A stretch of 15,002 nt of DNA, taken from positions 1 to 15,002 of the forward strand of contig JAEZEN010000453.1 in the NCBI GenBank assembly GCA_023433185.1. The letters run 5' to 3'. The stretch is from Pseudomonadota bacterium (GTDB taxonomy: Bacteria > Pseudomonadota > Alphaproteobacteria > Rhizobiales > Kaistiaceae). The notes beneath the pieces were generated by a model. It made no database searches, was not told the origin of the DNA, and worked only from the letters and a program-made list of their open reading frames with translations. A program made the position numbers and the translations under genes. Of the stretch, positions 1-7,030 are shown piece by piece; the stretch's first letter is position 1, and each line of letters starts with the position of its first letter.

Positions 1-844
1 CGATCATGCTGCCGATCCCGCCACTGATCGCCGTCCCGCCGAGCACGGCGGCGGCGATCGGCGACAGGAGGTAGGGATTGCCGACCTCGAGGGTCGGATT
101 GCGGATGAACCCCGACAGGAGAACGGCAACGATCCCGTAGAGCAGACCGGCGACGGCAAACGCAGCCACCTGATAGCGAATCGTCTCGATGCCCGTCGCA
201 TGGGCCGCACCGGGATTGGCGCCCACGACCTCGAACTTCCGCCCCCAGACGGTCCGCTTGAGCGCCAGCGTCAGGATGATCGCGATGGCCACCGCGATCC
301 AGGCCGAAACCGGAAATCCCGCCGGTCGGCTGCTGGCGAATGCGGCCAGGGCGTCGGGCACCCGGGATTCGGCGGCGAATCCCTGCCGGTACCAGAGCGT
401 GATGCCGGTGACGATGGCGCCGGTGGCGAGGGTCACGATCAGCGCGTTGAGTCTCAGAACGGCGACGAGAATGCCGTTGATCAGCCCGATCAGGGCCGCC
501 ACGGCCAGGGCGACGCCGATCGCGAGCCATAGCCGGTCGTAGCTGCCGCCCGACACGCCGAGGATCAGGGCGCTCGACATCGCGATGATGCCCGGCACCG
601 ACAGGTCGATGCCCCGCGCCATCAGCACCAGCGCCTGCCCCATCGCCGCAATCGCGAGGAAGGCGATGAACGGCAGGTTCATCCGGAAGGTCATCAGCGA
701 GACGCTGCGCGGCAGGAAGATGGCGCAGACGGCGACGAGCACGCCGAGGGCGATCCAGATCGCGGCGAAACGGAACTGGATCTGCGGGAGCCGCATCCGC
801 CGGGTCGGAGACAGGCTGCCTGCCGAGCGTGAGGACGTCGTCAT
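1..844 (-). CDS. RbsC-type ABC transporter permease (partial, C-terminus off the left edge)
   Basis: Inner-membrane permease of a ribose/nucleoside-type ABC importer (BPD_transp_2 family). It reads without a stop from an ATG at 844 to the window edge, giving about 281 residues of an expected 320-340. The protein opens with a basic stretch, then a series of hydrophobic segments. It carries the family signature LMARGIDLSV near the second or third membrane segment and, close to the edge, AAAVLGGTAISGGIGS, the glycine-rich loop typical of the C-terminal third. It lies 37 nt downstream of a damaged second permease on the same strand, so the two were probably a tandem permease pair of one importer. 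The binding protein and ATPase are not visible. The substrate cannot be read from the permease; the neighbouring nucleoside hydrolase hints at nucleosides or pentosides. Family assignment is firm, substrate is inference. Confidence 0.88.
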   Translation of the reverse strand, partial: MTTSSRSAGSLSPTRRMRLPQIQFRFAAIWIALGVLVAVCAIFLPRSVSLMTFRMNLPFIAFLAIAAMGQALVLMARGIDLSVPGIIAMSSALILGVSGGSYDRLWLAIGVALAVAALIGLINGILVAVLRLNALIVTLATGAIVTGITLWYRQGFAAESRVPDALAAFASSRPAGFPVSAWIAVAIAIILTLALKRTVWGRKFEVVGANPGAAHATGIETIRYQVAAFAVAGLLYGIVAVLLSGFIRNPTLEVGNPYLLSPIAAAVLGGTAISGGIGSMI

Positions 845-881
845 CGCGCCGACCTCGCCGGCTGTGAGGGAGCGGCGCGGG

Positions 882-1248
882 TCATTTTGCCGCCGCCGCG
901 GCGATCGAACGGGACCGCCTCAGGCGGCGCCGGATCCGTTCGATCTCGCCAAGGCCCGTGAACAGGAAGATCGCGAGGAGCGTCATCGTCCCGCTGGCGA
1001 TCACCCCCACGGCGGCGCTCAGGCCGAGGATGGAGATGACATTGATCATCAGGGTGAAGAACAAGGCGCCCGCAATGGCCCCGATGAAGGACCCCCGCCC
1101 GCCGGTCAGCGCCGCCCCGCCGAGGACGGCCGCGGCAATGCTGGCCAGCGCGAAGTTCTGGCCGACCCACGATGACGACGGCGCCGAGGGCGAGGGCGAT
1201 CGCGATCGCAAGGAACTGGCCGAGGATGGCGCGGGTACGGTCGCTCAT
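882..1248 (-). pseudogene. RbsC-type ABC permease with internal deletion and frameshift
   Basis: Remnant of a second ribose-type permease. From an ATG at 1248 the minus strand reads a normal permease start, MSDRTRAILGQFLAIAIALA, continuing into one hydrophobic segment until about 1172. After that the permease-like reading moves to another frame and gives VGQNFALASIAAAVLGGAAL, a glycine-rich GGRGSF loop, two hydrophobic segments and a basic tail ending at a TGA at 882-884. These are the first ~26 and last ~95 residues of a protein normally about 320 long, so roughly 200 central residues are gone and the two parts are out of frame. No ribosome-binding site precedes the start, because the bases there belong to the nucleoside hydrolase. 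A functional channel cannot be made. The alternative is an assembly misjoin, which looks the same from sequence alone. Confidence 0.75.
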
Positions 1249-2020
1249 GCGTGAATTCATCGGCGCGAAGGACGTCCCGGTGGCCGAGGGCTGCTACCGG
1301 CCGCTGGCCCGGCGCCTGCGCCTCGGCACGGCCGACGGCCCGAGCGGCCTCGAGGGCTCCCCCTACCTTCCCCAGGCGACCATCGGCACGGTCGACCGCC
1401 ACGCGGTGGATTTCCTGGCCGACAAGCTGATGGCGGAGCCGGAGCCGATAACCGTGGTCGCGACCGGGCCGCTGTCGAACATCGGCCTCCTCGTCCTGAA
1501 GCACCGACACGTTCTGCCCAAGATCAGGCAGCTCATCTGGATGGGCGGTGTCTTCTACCGGAAGAGCGAGATCATCACGCCGACCGAGTTCAACGCATTC
1601 TGCGACCCGGAAGCCCTGCGCATCGTCCTCGACAGCGGCATCAGGATCGTGATGGTCGGCCTCGACGTGACCATGCAGGTGCTGGTCGAAGAGCCGCAAT
1701 ATGCCGAGTTCCGCAAGATCGACACCGCCCTCGGGCGGGTCGTCGTCGACTGGCTGCTCTTCTACGAGAAGCTGCACCGCAACAGCATGGGGGTCGGCGG
1801 CGCCCTTCACGATCCTTTGGCGCTCGCGCTGGTCATCGACCCGACGCTGGTCCGGACCCGGCCCGCGCATATCGGGGTCGACCTGACCGGCTCCTTCGCC
1901 TTCGGGGCGACCGTCGCCGACTTCTGGAACGAGCGCGGCGAGCCGCCCAATGCCGAGATCGCGACCGAAGTGGACGCGGACCGGTTCTTCGAACTCCTCT
2001 ATTCCCTGCTCAGGGACTGA
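1247..2020 (+). pseudogene. Nucleoside hydrolase, N-terminally truncated
   Basis: Inosine/uridine-preferring nucleoside hydrolase family, which cleaves the N-glycosidic bond of ribonucleosides to base plus ribose. The homologous part starts at REFIGAKDVPVAEG near 1250 and runs to a TGA at 2018-2020, about 255 residues against a usual 310-320. Visible motifs are ATGPLSNIGLL, WMGGVF, TEFNAFCDPEA (ribose/metal-loop region) and ALHDPLAL, whose HD pair supplies the late catalytic His and Ca-binding Asp. Missing is the first ~60 residues with the DxDxxxDD signature that binds calcium and the ribose hydroxyls, so activity is very unlikely. The reading frame stays open upstream to 1172, but that stretch is the antisense of a permease. 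Its stop lies 11 nt before the next gene, so it was the first or an early gene of the downstream operon, and its native promoter is probably lost with the N-terminus. Confidence 0.8.
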
Positions 2021-2031
2021 AAGGATACGCC

Positions 2032-2676
2032 ATGTCCATCGATGTCTTCTCGGCCCATCGCAACGCCGGCCGCACCGCGCTCGATCCGGCACGAAGCGCG
2101 ATCCTCGTCGTCGACATGATCAACGAGTTCTGCAAGCCGGGCGGCAAGATGGTCCTGCCCGGCTACGAGGTGCTGGTGGAACCGCAATTGCGGGTGATCG
2201 AGGCGGCCCGGGCCGTGGGGGCGCCCGTGATCTGGATCCACGACAGCCATCGGAAGAACATGCGGCGGGACCGGGAATTCCTGAAGCGCACGCCGCACGG
2301 CGAGGAGGGCACATGGGCGACCGAGATCATCGACGACCTCGGCACCCGCCCGGACGAGATCCACGTCATCAAGCACCGCTACTCGTCGTTCTTCCAGACC
2401 GACCTCGACCTTGTGCTGAAGGACATGCTGATCGACCAGGTCGTGGTCTTCGGCGTGGTGACGAACATCTGCGTGCGGTCGACGGTTCACGATGCCTTCT
2501 TCAACGGCTATGAGGTCGTCGTCCCCCGCGATTGCTGCGCCGCGACGGGCCCCCGCGAACAGGAAAGCACCCTCTACGACATCGCCACCCATTTCGGCGT
2601 GGTCTCCGACTCCCGCGCCGTCGTGGCGGCATTGCGCTCCGGCGCCGTGATCGAGAACGAAAACATCGCCGCCTGA
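2032..2676 (+). CDS. Isochorismatase-family cysteine amidohydrolase
   Basis: A 214-residue cytoplasmic hydrolase of the isochorismatase-like superfamily, whose members cut small amides and ureido acids (RutB, N-carbamoylsarcosine amidase, maleamate amidase). The catalytic triad is visible: Asp28 in LVVDMINEF, Lys114 in VIKHRYSSF and the nucleophile Cys147 in GVVTNICVRSTVHDA. The cis-peptide motif before the Cys (VVTN) is also present. The start ATG at 2032 follows AAAGGA with about 7 nt spacing and lies 11 nt after the nucleoside hydrolase stop. A MarR gene and an enamidase gene follow on the same strand, which points to ring-opened amide breakdown. Maleamate or ureido-acid amidase activity is a reasonable guess, but the sequence does not fix the substrate. 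True isochorismate hydrolysis is unlikely, as no siderophore genes are nearby. Confidence 0.9.
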   Translation: MSIDVFSAHRNAGRTALDPARSAILVVDMINEFCKPGGKMVLPGYEVLVEPQLRVIEAARAVGAPVIWIHDSHRKNMRRDREFLKRTPHGEEGTWATEIIDDLGTRPDEIHVIKHRYSSFFQTDLDLVLKDMLIDQVVVFGVVTNICVRSTVHDAFFNGYEVVVPRDCCAATGPREQESTLYDIATHFGVVSDSRAVVAALRSGAVIENENIAA

Positions 2677-2698
2677 TCCCGGCGGCTTCAGAGCAGGA

Positions 2699-3247
2699 AT
2701 GGATGGCATGGCAGGCACGAGACGACCGAAGGCAGCAGCGGAGACGCAGGGCGCCCCGAAGGAGGGGAAGCTGTCGCCTGAGGAAATCGCACGGCGATAC
2801 GCCGCCACCGGCTACGACCTCCCCAACCATCCCGCCCACGTCATCCGGCGCGCCCACCAGCGTGCGACCATGCGCTTCCAGGAACTCATGGGCCATCACG
2901 GGCTGACCCCGACGCAGCTCGCGGCGCTGGCGACCGTGCTTCGCCATGGCGAGGTGTCGCAGAATCAGCTGGGCCGGATGACGGCGATGGATCCGTCGAC
3001 GATCAGCATCGTCGTCCGCCGGCTGCTGAAGCTCGGCCTCGTGGTGGGGGTGGCATCGGAATCCGACCAGCGCCTCTCCCTGATCCGCATGACGCCGAAG
3101 GGCGTGCGCACCACCCTGCCCCTCCTCGAGGAAAGCAACGAGGTCGCCCGGCGGGTCCTGTCGCCGCTGAGCGCCGCCGAGCAGAAGGTGTTCCTCGCCC
3201 TCCTCCACCGCGTCGCCGACGGCAACCAGCCAGAAACCGAAGAATAG
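2699..3247 (+). CDS. MarR-family transcriptional regulator
   Basis: A dimeric winged-helix regulator, 182 residues from ATG 2699. The core runs from about residue 45 to 165: a dimerisation helix, then GLTPTQLAALATVLRHGEVS, the recognition helix in MDPSTISIVVRRLLKLGLV, and a beta-wing ESDQRLSLIRMT with the conserved D-x-R. An unusually long, charged N-terminal extension (about 40 residues) precedes the core. AGGA at 2695-2698 abuts the first ATG but sits 9 nt from an in-frame ATG at 2708, so the true start may be 2708 (179 residues). It lies between the amidohydrolase and the enamidase and is the obvious local regulator. MarR proteins normally repress and are released by an aromatic or acidic ligand, often the pathway substrate; NicR of nicotinate catabolism is a precedent. 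Its target could be the dyad at 5653-5678, which is inference. Confidence 0.92.
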   Translation: MDGMAGTRRPKAAAETQGAPKEGKLSPEEIARRYAATGYDLPNHPAHVIRRAHQRATMRFQELMGHHGLTPTQLAALATVLRHGEVSQNQLGRMTAMDPSTISIVVRRLLKLGLVVGVASESDQRLSLIRMTPKGVRTTLPLLEESNEVARRVLSPLSAAEQKVFLALLHRVADGNQPETEE

Positions 3248-3254
3248 GCGCATC

Positions 3255-4454
3255 ATGTCCCATGACGCTCAGAGCGGCCCGAGGGGCCCGTCCAAGCTCG
3301 TCATCCGCAACATCGGCCTGCTGCTGTCCGGCGCGATGGAAGACCCCATCCTGGACGCCGACACCCTTGTTGCCGTGGACGGACGCATCAGTGCCATCGG
3401 CCGGTTCAAGGATGTCGACACCGACGGCGCCACGACGACCGTAGATGCCCGCGGATCGGCGCTCGCACCGGGCCTGATCGACAGCCACGTCCATCCCGTC
3501 GCCGGCGACTGGACCCCGCGCCAGAACCAGATCGGCTGGATCGACTCCTGCCTGCATGGCGGCGTCACCACGATGATCTCCGCCGGCGAGGTGCACACGC
3601 CCGGCCGCCCCCGCGACGTGATCGGGATCAAGGCGCTGGCGATCTCGGCGCAGCGGCAGTTCTCCGCCTTTCGACCCTCGGGCGTGAAGGTGCATGCCGG
3701 CGCCCCGATCGTCGAGCACGGCATGGTCGAGGACGACTTCCGCGAGCTCGCCGCCGGCGGGGTGAAGCTCCTCGGCGAAGTCGGGCTCGGGTCGGTCCGG
3801 GACGGCGAGACGGCCCGCCAGATGGTCGCCTGGGCCCGCAAATATGGCATCCAGTCCACGATCCACACCGGCGGTCCGTCGATTCCGGGCTCCGGCCTGA
3901 TCGGCGCCGATGTCGTCCTCGCGGCGGACACCGATGTCGTCGGACATATCAATGGCGGGCACACGGCCCTCCCCGACAGCGAGATCCGCTGCATCTGCGA
4001 GGGCTGCCGCCGGGGCCTCGAGATCGTTCACAACGGCAACGAGCGCGCCGCGCTCTACGCCTTGCGGACGGCGCGCGAGCTGAGCCAGCTCGAGCGCGTC
4101 ATCCTCGGGACCGATGCGCCCGCCGGCTCCGGCGTCCAGCCCCTCGGCATCATCCGCACCATCGCCTTCCTGTCGTCGCTCGGCGACGTTCCGGCGGAGA
4201 TCGCCATCTGTTTCGCGACCGGCAACACGGCGCGGATGCGCGACCTCGATGTCGGGCTCATCGCGGTCGGCCGCGCCGCCGATTTCGTGTTCATGGACAA
4301 GGCGCAGCATTCGGCCGGCGCCGGGCTGCTCGAGAGCATCCGCCTCGGCGACATCCCCGGCATCGGCATGACCGTCATCGACGGGCAGGTCACGAGCGGT
4401 CGCAGCCGCAATACCCCGCCCGCCGAGAAGGTGCCGGAAGTCGTGCCCGCCTGA
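3255..4454 (+). CDS. ena: Enamidase-like amidohydrolase (2-formylglutarate-forming type)
   Basis: A 399-residue member of the metal-dependent amidohydrolase superfamily. It closely resembles enamidase of Eubacterium barkeri nicotinate fermentation, which opens 6-oxo-1,4,5,6-tetrahydronicotinate to 2-formylglutarate and ammonia. Expected metal ligands are present: His78 and His80 (DSHVHP), bridging Glu175 (LLGEVGLG), His204 (HTGG), His231 (HINGGH) and the catalytic Asp287 (LGTDAP). From memory these correspond to E. barkeri His67, His69, Glu164, His193, His220 and Asp276 with a constant offset of 11. Further family matches are GGVTTMISAGEVHTPGRP and the C-terminal SRNTPPA. Length agrees with the family (about 385). 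The start at 3255 is 7 nt after the marR stop, so the two are co-transcribed. No other step of the clostridial nicotinate route is visible, so the natural substrate may be a related cyclic enamide or lactam. Family certain, substrate inferred. Confidence 0.85.
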   Translation: MSHDAQSGPRGPSKLVIRNIGLLLSGAMEDPILDADTLVAVDGRISAIGRFKDVDTDGATTTVDARGSALAPGLIDSHVHPVAGDWTPRQNQIGWIDSCLHGGVTTMISAGEVHTPGRPRDVIGIKALAISAQRQFSAFRPSGVKVHAGAPIVEHGMVEDDFRELAAGGVKLLGEVGLGSVRDGETARQMVAWARKYGIQSTIHTGGPSIPGSGLIGADVVLAADTDVVGHINGGHTALPDSEIRCICEGCRRGLEIVHNGNERAALYALRTARELSQLERVILGTDAPAGSGVQPLGIIRTIAFLSSLGDVPAEIAICFATGNTARMRDLDVGLIAVGRAADFVFMDKAQHSAGAGLLESIRLGDIPGIGMTVIDGQVTSGRSRNTPPAEKVPEVVPA

Positions 4455-4469
4455 GGATCGCAGGCCGAC

Positions 4470-5054
4470 CTATCGCAGGCCGTCCCCGCCCTTGATGTCG
4501 GCTTTCTCCAGTCCGCCGACGCGGGGGTGCGGGCGACCGCCCGCGGTCACCGCGATGGCGACCACGATCTCGTTCTCCCGCGGCGCGTCGCTGACCAGCA
4601 CTTCCATGCCGTCGAAGTGGCTCCGCACATAGGCGGCATCCTTGTGCCCGATCGGGATGTCGAAGGGCGCGCCGGGCCCGGCCCGCTTCTTGGACGACGG
4701 GATCAGGGCGGCCCCCTTTTCGATCACCTTGCGGAACGGCGCGCCGAGCTTCGGGTGGAGGATGGCGGCGGCATGTTCGAGTTCGCCCTCGGCCCCGACC
4801 GCTGCGGCCTTGCCGAAGCTCTCGACCTCCGATCCGGGAATCCCGAGCGCGGCCACCGCGCGCTCCGCGAGGAGCCCGCCGAGTTCCTCGCCCACCTCAT
4901 ACAGCGGCGAGAGGTCTTCCACATATTGCCCGGCGAGCGGGTTCTCGATGACGGCGAGCGCGGCGGCGCGGCGCGTCGCGCCCGGGACGGGCCGGCCACC
5001 TTCGATCAGGGTCTCCTCGAGGATCGTGACGATCTTACGGATGCGGGCGCTCAT
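4470..5054 (-). CDS. DUF1185 / AA_synth family protein, second paralogue
   Basis: A 194-residue protein of the amino-acid-synthesis family (Pfam AA_synth, formerly DUF1185), whose biochemical role is not established to my knowledge. It starts MSARIRKIVTILEETLIEGG at an ATG whose bases overlap the stop of the upstream paralogue (ATGA, 4 nt), so translation is coupled. Motifs shared with the paralogue are ENPLAGQYVEDLSPL, the SFGKAAAVGAEGELEHAAA loop, IPSSKK, IPIGHKDAAYVRSHFD and the C-terminus DIKGGDGLR. It is soluble, with no signal peptide or membrane segment. It converges on the enamidase gene with only 15 nt between the two stop codons. Such genes often lie near amidohydrolases and small-molecule transporters, so a part in cyclic amide or amino-acid-like compound metabolism is plausible. 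No function can be claimed. Confidence 0.88.
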   Translation of the reverse strand: MSARIRKIVTILEETLIEGGRPVPGATRRAAALAVIENPLAGQYVEDLSPLYEVGEELGGLLAERAVAALGIPGSEVESFGKAAAVGAEGELEHAAAILHPKLGAPFRKVIEKGAALIPSSKKRAGPGAPFDIPIGHKDAAYVRSHFDGMEVLVSDAPRENEIVVAIAVTAGGRPHPRVGGLEKADIKGGDGLR

Positions 5055-5635
5055 CGCAGGCCATCCCCGGCCTTGATGTCGGATACGGCAAGGCCACCGA
5101 CGCGGGCATGGACCCGGGCGCCGGTGGTCATCGCCAGGATCAGCACCAGCTCGTTCCGGCGCGGCGCATCGTTGATCCCGACTTCGATGGCGTCGAAATG
5201 GCTGCGGACATAGGAGGCGTCCTTGTGGGTGATCGGTATGTCGATCCGCGTGCCGAGGCCGCCGACCTTCTTCGACGACGGCACGATGGCCTTGGCATCG
5301 CCAAGCAGTTCGCGCATCGCGTAGCCACCCGGCACATGCCACAGGGCGCCGTGCTCGATTTCCCCGCCTTCGCCTACGATCGCACCCTTGCCGTAGCCTT
5401 CGATGCGATCCGGCCGCCCGCCGAGGGCGGCAAGCAGGCGCCGCGACATCTCGAGGCCCAGGGGCTTCAGATCCTCCATGAAGCCCGCGATGTCCTCGAC
5501 GTAGCGGCCGGCGAAGGGATTGGCGACCACCGCCGCGATGACCCCGCGGAGCGGCGGACTGGATGCCGGCGCACCGCCCTCGTGCAGCACCTCCTCGACG
5601 CGGGTGACGATCTTGCGGACAACGACCTCGGGCAT
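5051..5635 (-). CDS. DUF1185 / AA_synth family protein, first paralogue
   Basis: The first gene of the pair, also 194 residues when started at the ATG at 5635 (MPEVVVRKIVTRVEEVLHEG). That start aligns it end to end with its partner and places GGAG about 9-10 nt upstream; a longer reading from 5674 would run through the inverted repeat and is less likely. Conserved blocks are VVANPFAGRYVEDIAGF, GYGKGAIVGEGGEIEHGA, IVPSSKK, IPITHKDASYVRSHFD, MTTGARVHARVGG and DIKAGDGLR. The equal lengths and block-by-block similarity indicate an old tandem duplication rather than a recent copy, since many positions differ. A hetero-oligomer with the second paralogue is possible. Expression is probably controlled at the dyad at 5653-5678. 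The enzymatic role is unknown. Confidence 0.88.
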   Translation of the reverse strand: MPEVVVRKIVTRVEEVLHEGGAPASSPPLRGVIAAVVANPFAGRYVEDIAGFMEDLKPLGLEMSRRLLAALGGRPDRIEGYGKGAIVGEGGEIEHGALWHVPGGYAMRELLGDAKAIVPSSKKVGGLGTRIDIPITHKDASYVRSHFDAIEVGINDAPRRNELVLILAMTTGARVHARVGGLAVSDIKAGDGLR

Positions 5636-5652
5636 GCACACGGGCTCCGACA

Positions 5653-5678
5653 GAGATTGTAGGACCACCAACAATCTC
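5653..5678. promoter_or_regulatory. 26-bp inverted repeat upstream of the DUF1185 pair (candidate operator)
   Basis: Arms GAGATTGTAGG (5653-5663) and CCAACAATCTC (5668-5678) are complementary at 10 of 11 positions around the 4-nt centre ACCA; the outer 8 bp are perfect. It ends 18 nt before the start codon at 5635, inside the otherwise non-coding gap between the glycosyltransferase stop and the DUF1185 start. AT-rich arms in a GC-rich genome and lack of a T-run favour a regulator site or 5'-leader hairpin over a terminator. The adjacent MarR protein is a candidate binder, by inference only. Confidence 0.55.
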
Positions 5679-5719
5679 GATGGGAGACCGCCCTGTCAAG
5701 CCGCCGGCGGCGCCGGCCG

Positions 5720-7030
5720 TCAGGAACCGGGACCGGACGGCGCGAGTTCGATCCAGTTGACGGCAACACCGAGCGGCCGGGTATCCGCGCCGCGCCCGAC
5801 GTCGGCCGGCCGCGCGACGGCAACGGCATCGAGCGTGACACCGAAGTCGCGATCCGTGGCCGCCACGTCGCCGCGCCGCACCTTGGCCTCGATCAGGAAC
5901 GTATCGGCCGTGCGCCGCACCCGGGTATCGAGCGGCACTTCATGGACGGACAGCGTGATGCCATCGACCAGGTCAGGCCTCATCGTCCCGATGATGTGAA
6001 CGCGGATCGCGAGATCGCAATCGAACACCACCGGAAGGTCGATCGTCGCCCGGGGCTTCGGTCCGGTCCATCGAAACGACCCGTGGACGGGGTGAACCTC
6101 GGGACCATGCCATTCGAAAGGCATGTCCTGATCCCCGACCTCGAACCGCGTCGGCCGGTCGACCCGCCTCAGTGCATCGGCGGCGAAGCGGCTGTCGAGC
6201 CCCTTCATCCGTCGATTGATCCGGACGAAGGAGCCTTTCCTCACCGCCTGGGTATCGGGATTGCCGATGGCGAGAAAACGCGATGCGACCACCGACTGGA
6301 GGACGTCGAGGAGTTCAGCCTGCCGGAAGTCGATCCCCGATTCGATCCGGCCGAGCATCCGCTCCTGCTCCGCGACGGGCTTCAGCCTGTAGGCGTCGCG
6401 CCGCCAGGCCGCGTTGAACTTGAACGACGTGAGTTCATTGGTCGCCGCAAACTTCCGCCTTGCCTCAGCCATTTCGGCGAGGAATGCGGCGTCCATCGGC
6501 AGGGCGACCGAATCCGGATCCCGCCAGCGCACCACCTCGCCATACATCTCCCGGCGGTGGGCAAAGGCTGATGGCGGGACGAAGTCCTTCGGGCCGTACT
6601 TCCCCGTGGGGAACAGTCCGGCGATGCCGCGCACGCCCGAGCCCTCGGGCCCGTAGAGAATCATCGTACTGGTGACGATCTCCGCCGACTCCCGGTCGCC
6701 CGCGCGGAGCACTGCCTCCAGGTGCGTCGGATACCAGATGTCGTCATGGCCGAGATACGCGATCCAGCCGCCGGCTGCCCTCTCGTTTGCATAATTGTTC
6801 GCAAACCACTGCGATCCGTAGTTCCGCTCGAGATTGTGCCAACGGATGCGACGGTCCCCGAACGCCGCGACGACAGCCTCGGAATCGTCCGTGCAGCCGT
6901 CGCCGACGACCAGGATCTCGAAGTCCTGTACCGTCTGCAGCATGACCGATCGGATGGCGCAGCGCAGCGCGGCGCTCCAGTTGTAGGTCGGGATGACGAC
7001 GGAAACGAGGGGCCTGGGCAACGCTACCAC
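5720..7030 (-). CDS. Family 2 glycosyltransferase
   Basis: Cytoplasmic GT-A-fold glycosyltransferase, about 436 residues from a GTG at 7030. The N-terminal domain (residues 8-110) begins LVSVVIPTYNWSAALRCAIR, followed by LQTVQDFEILVVGDGCTDDS (nucleotide-binding Asp44) and GGWIAYLGHDDIWYP, whose Asp96-Asp97 take the place of the metal-binding DxD motif. The middle, about 130-310, is a family-specific acceptor region. The last ~130 residues are rich in beta-strand-like segments without recognised motifs and may be a carbohydrate-contacting domain. The GTG overlaps the tail of the epimerase gene by 7 nt (7024-7030), implying translational coupling; a TTG at 7021 is an alternative. An ATG at 7159 would overlap the epimerase by 136 nt and is rejected. 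Pairing with an RmlC-type enzyme suggests transfer of a deoxysugar onto a surface polysaccharide or lipid; donor and acceptor are unknown. Confidence 0.85.
   Translation of the reverse strand: MVALPRPLVSVVIPTYNWSAALRCAIRSVMLQTVQDFEILVVGDGCTDDSEAVVAAFGDRRIRWHNLERNYGSQWFANNYANERAAGGWIAYLGHDDIWYPTHLEAVLRAGDRESAEIVTSTMILYGPEGSGVRGIAGLFPTGKYGPKDFVPPSAFAHRREMYGEVVRWRDPDSVALPMDAAFLAEMAEARRKFAATNELTSFKFNAAWRRDAYRLKPVAEQERMLGRIESGIDFRQAELLDVLQSVVASRFLAIGNPDTQAVRKGSFVRINRRMKGLDSRFAADALRRVDRPTRFEVGDQDMPFEWHGPEVHPVHGSFRWTGPKPRATIDLPVVFDCDLAIRVHIIGTMRPDLVDGITLSVHEVPLDTRVRRTADTFLIEAKVRRGDVAATDRDFGVTLDAVAVARPADVGRGADTRPLGVAVNWIELAPSGPGS

Noticed and set aside
1172..1246. Starting the nucleoside hydrolase at ATG 1172 to give 282 residues.
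   Set aside because: The extra 25 residues are the antisense reading of the permease N-terminus and do not resemble the DxDxxxDD start of the family.
1253..1258. A GAATTC (EcoRI) site lies right at the permease/hydrolase junction, suggesting a cloning chimera.
   Set aside because: It encodes Glu-Phe within REFIGA, a normal residue pair at this place in nucleoside hydrolases, so it needs no cloning explanation. A chimera is still possible on other grounds.
4457..4482. Direct repeat ATCGCAGGCCG at 4457-4467 and 4472-4482 around the stop of the second DUF1185 gene.
   Set aside because: The second copy is simply the last codons (GLR-stop) shared by both paralogues; the first looks like a short slippage duplication in the 15-nt gap. 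No function can be supported.
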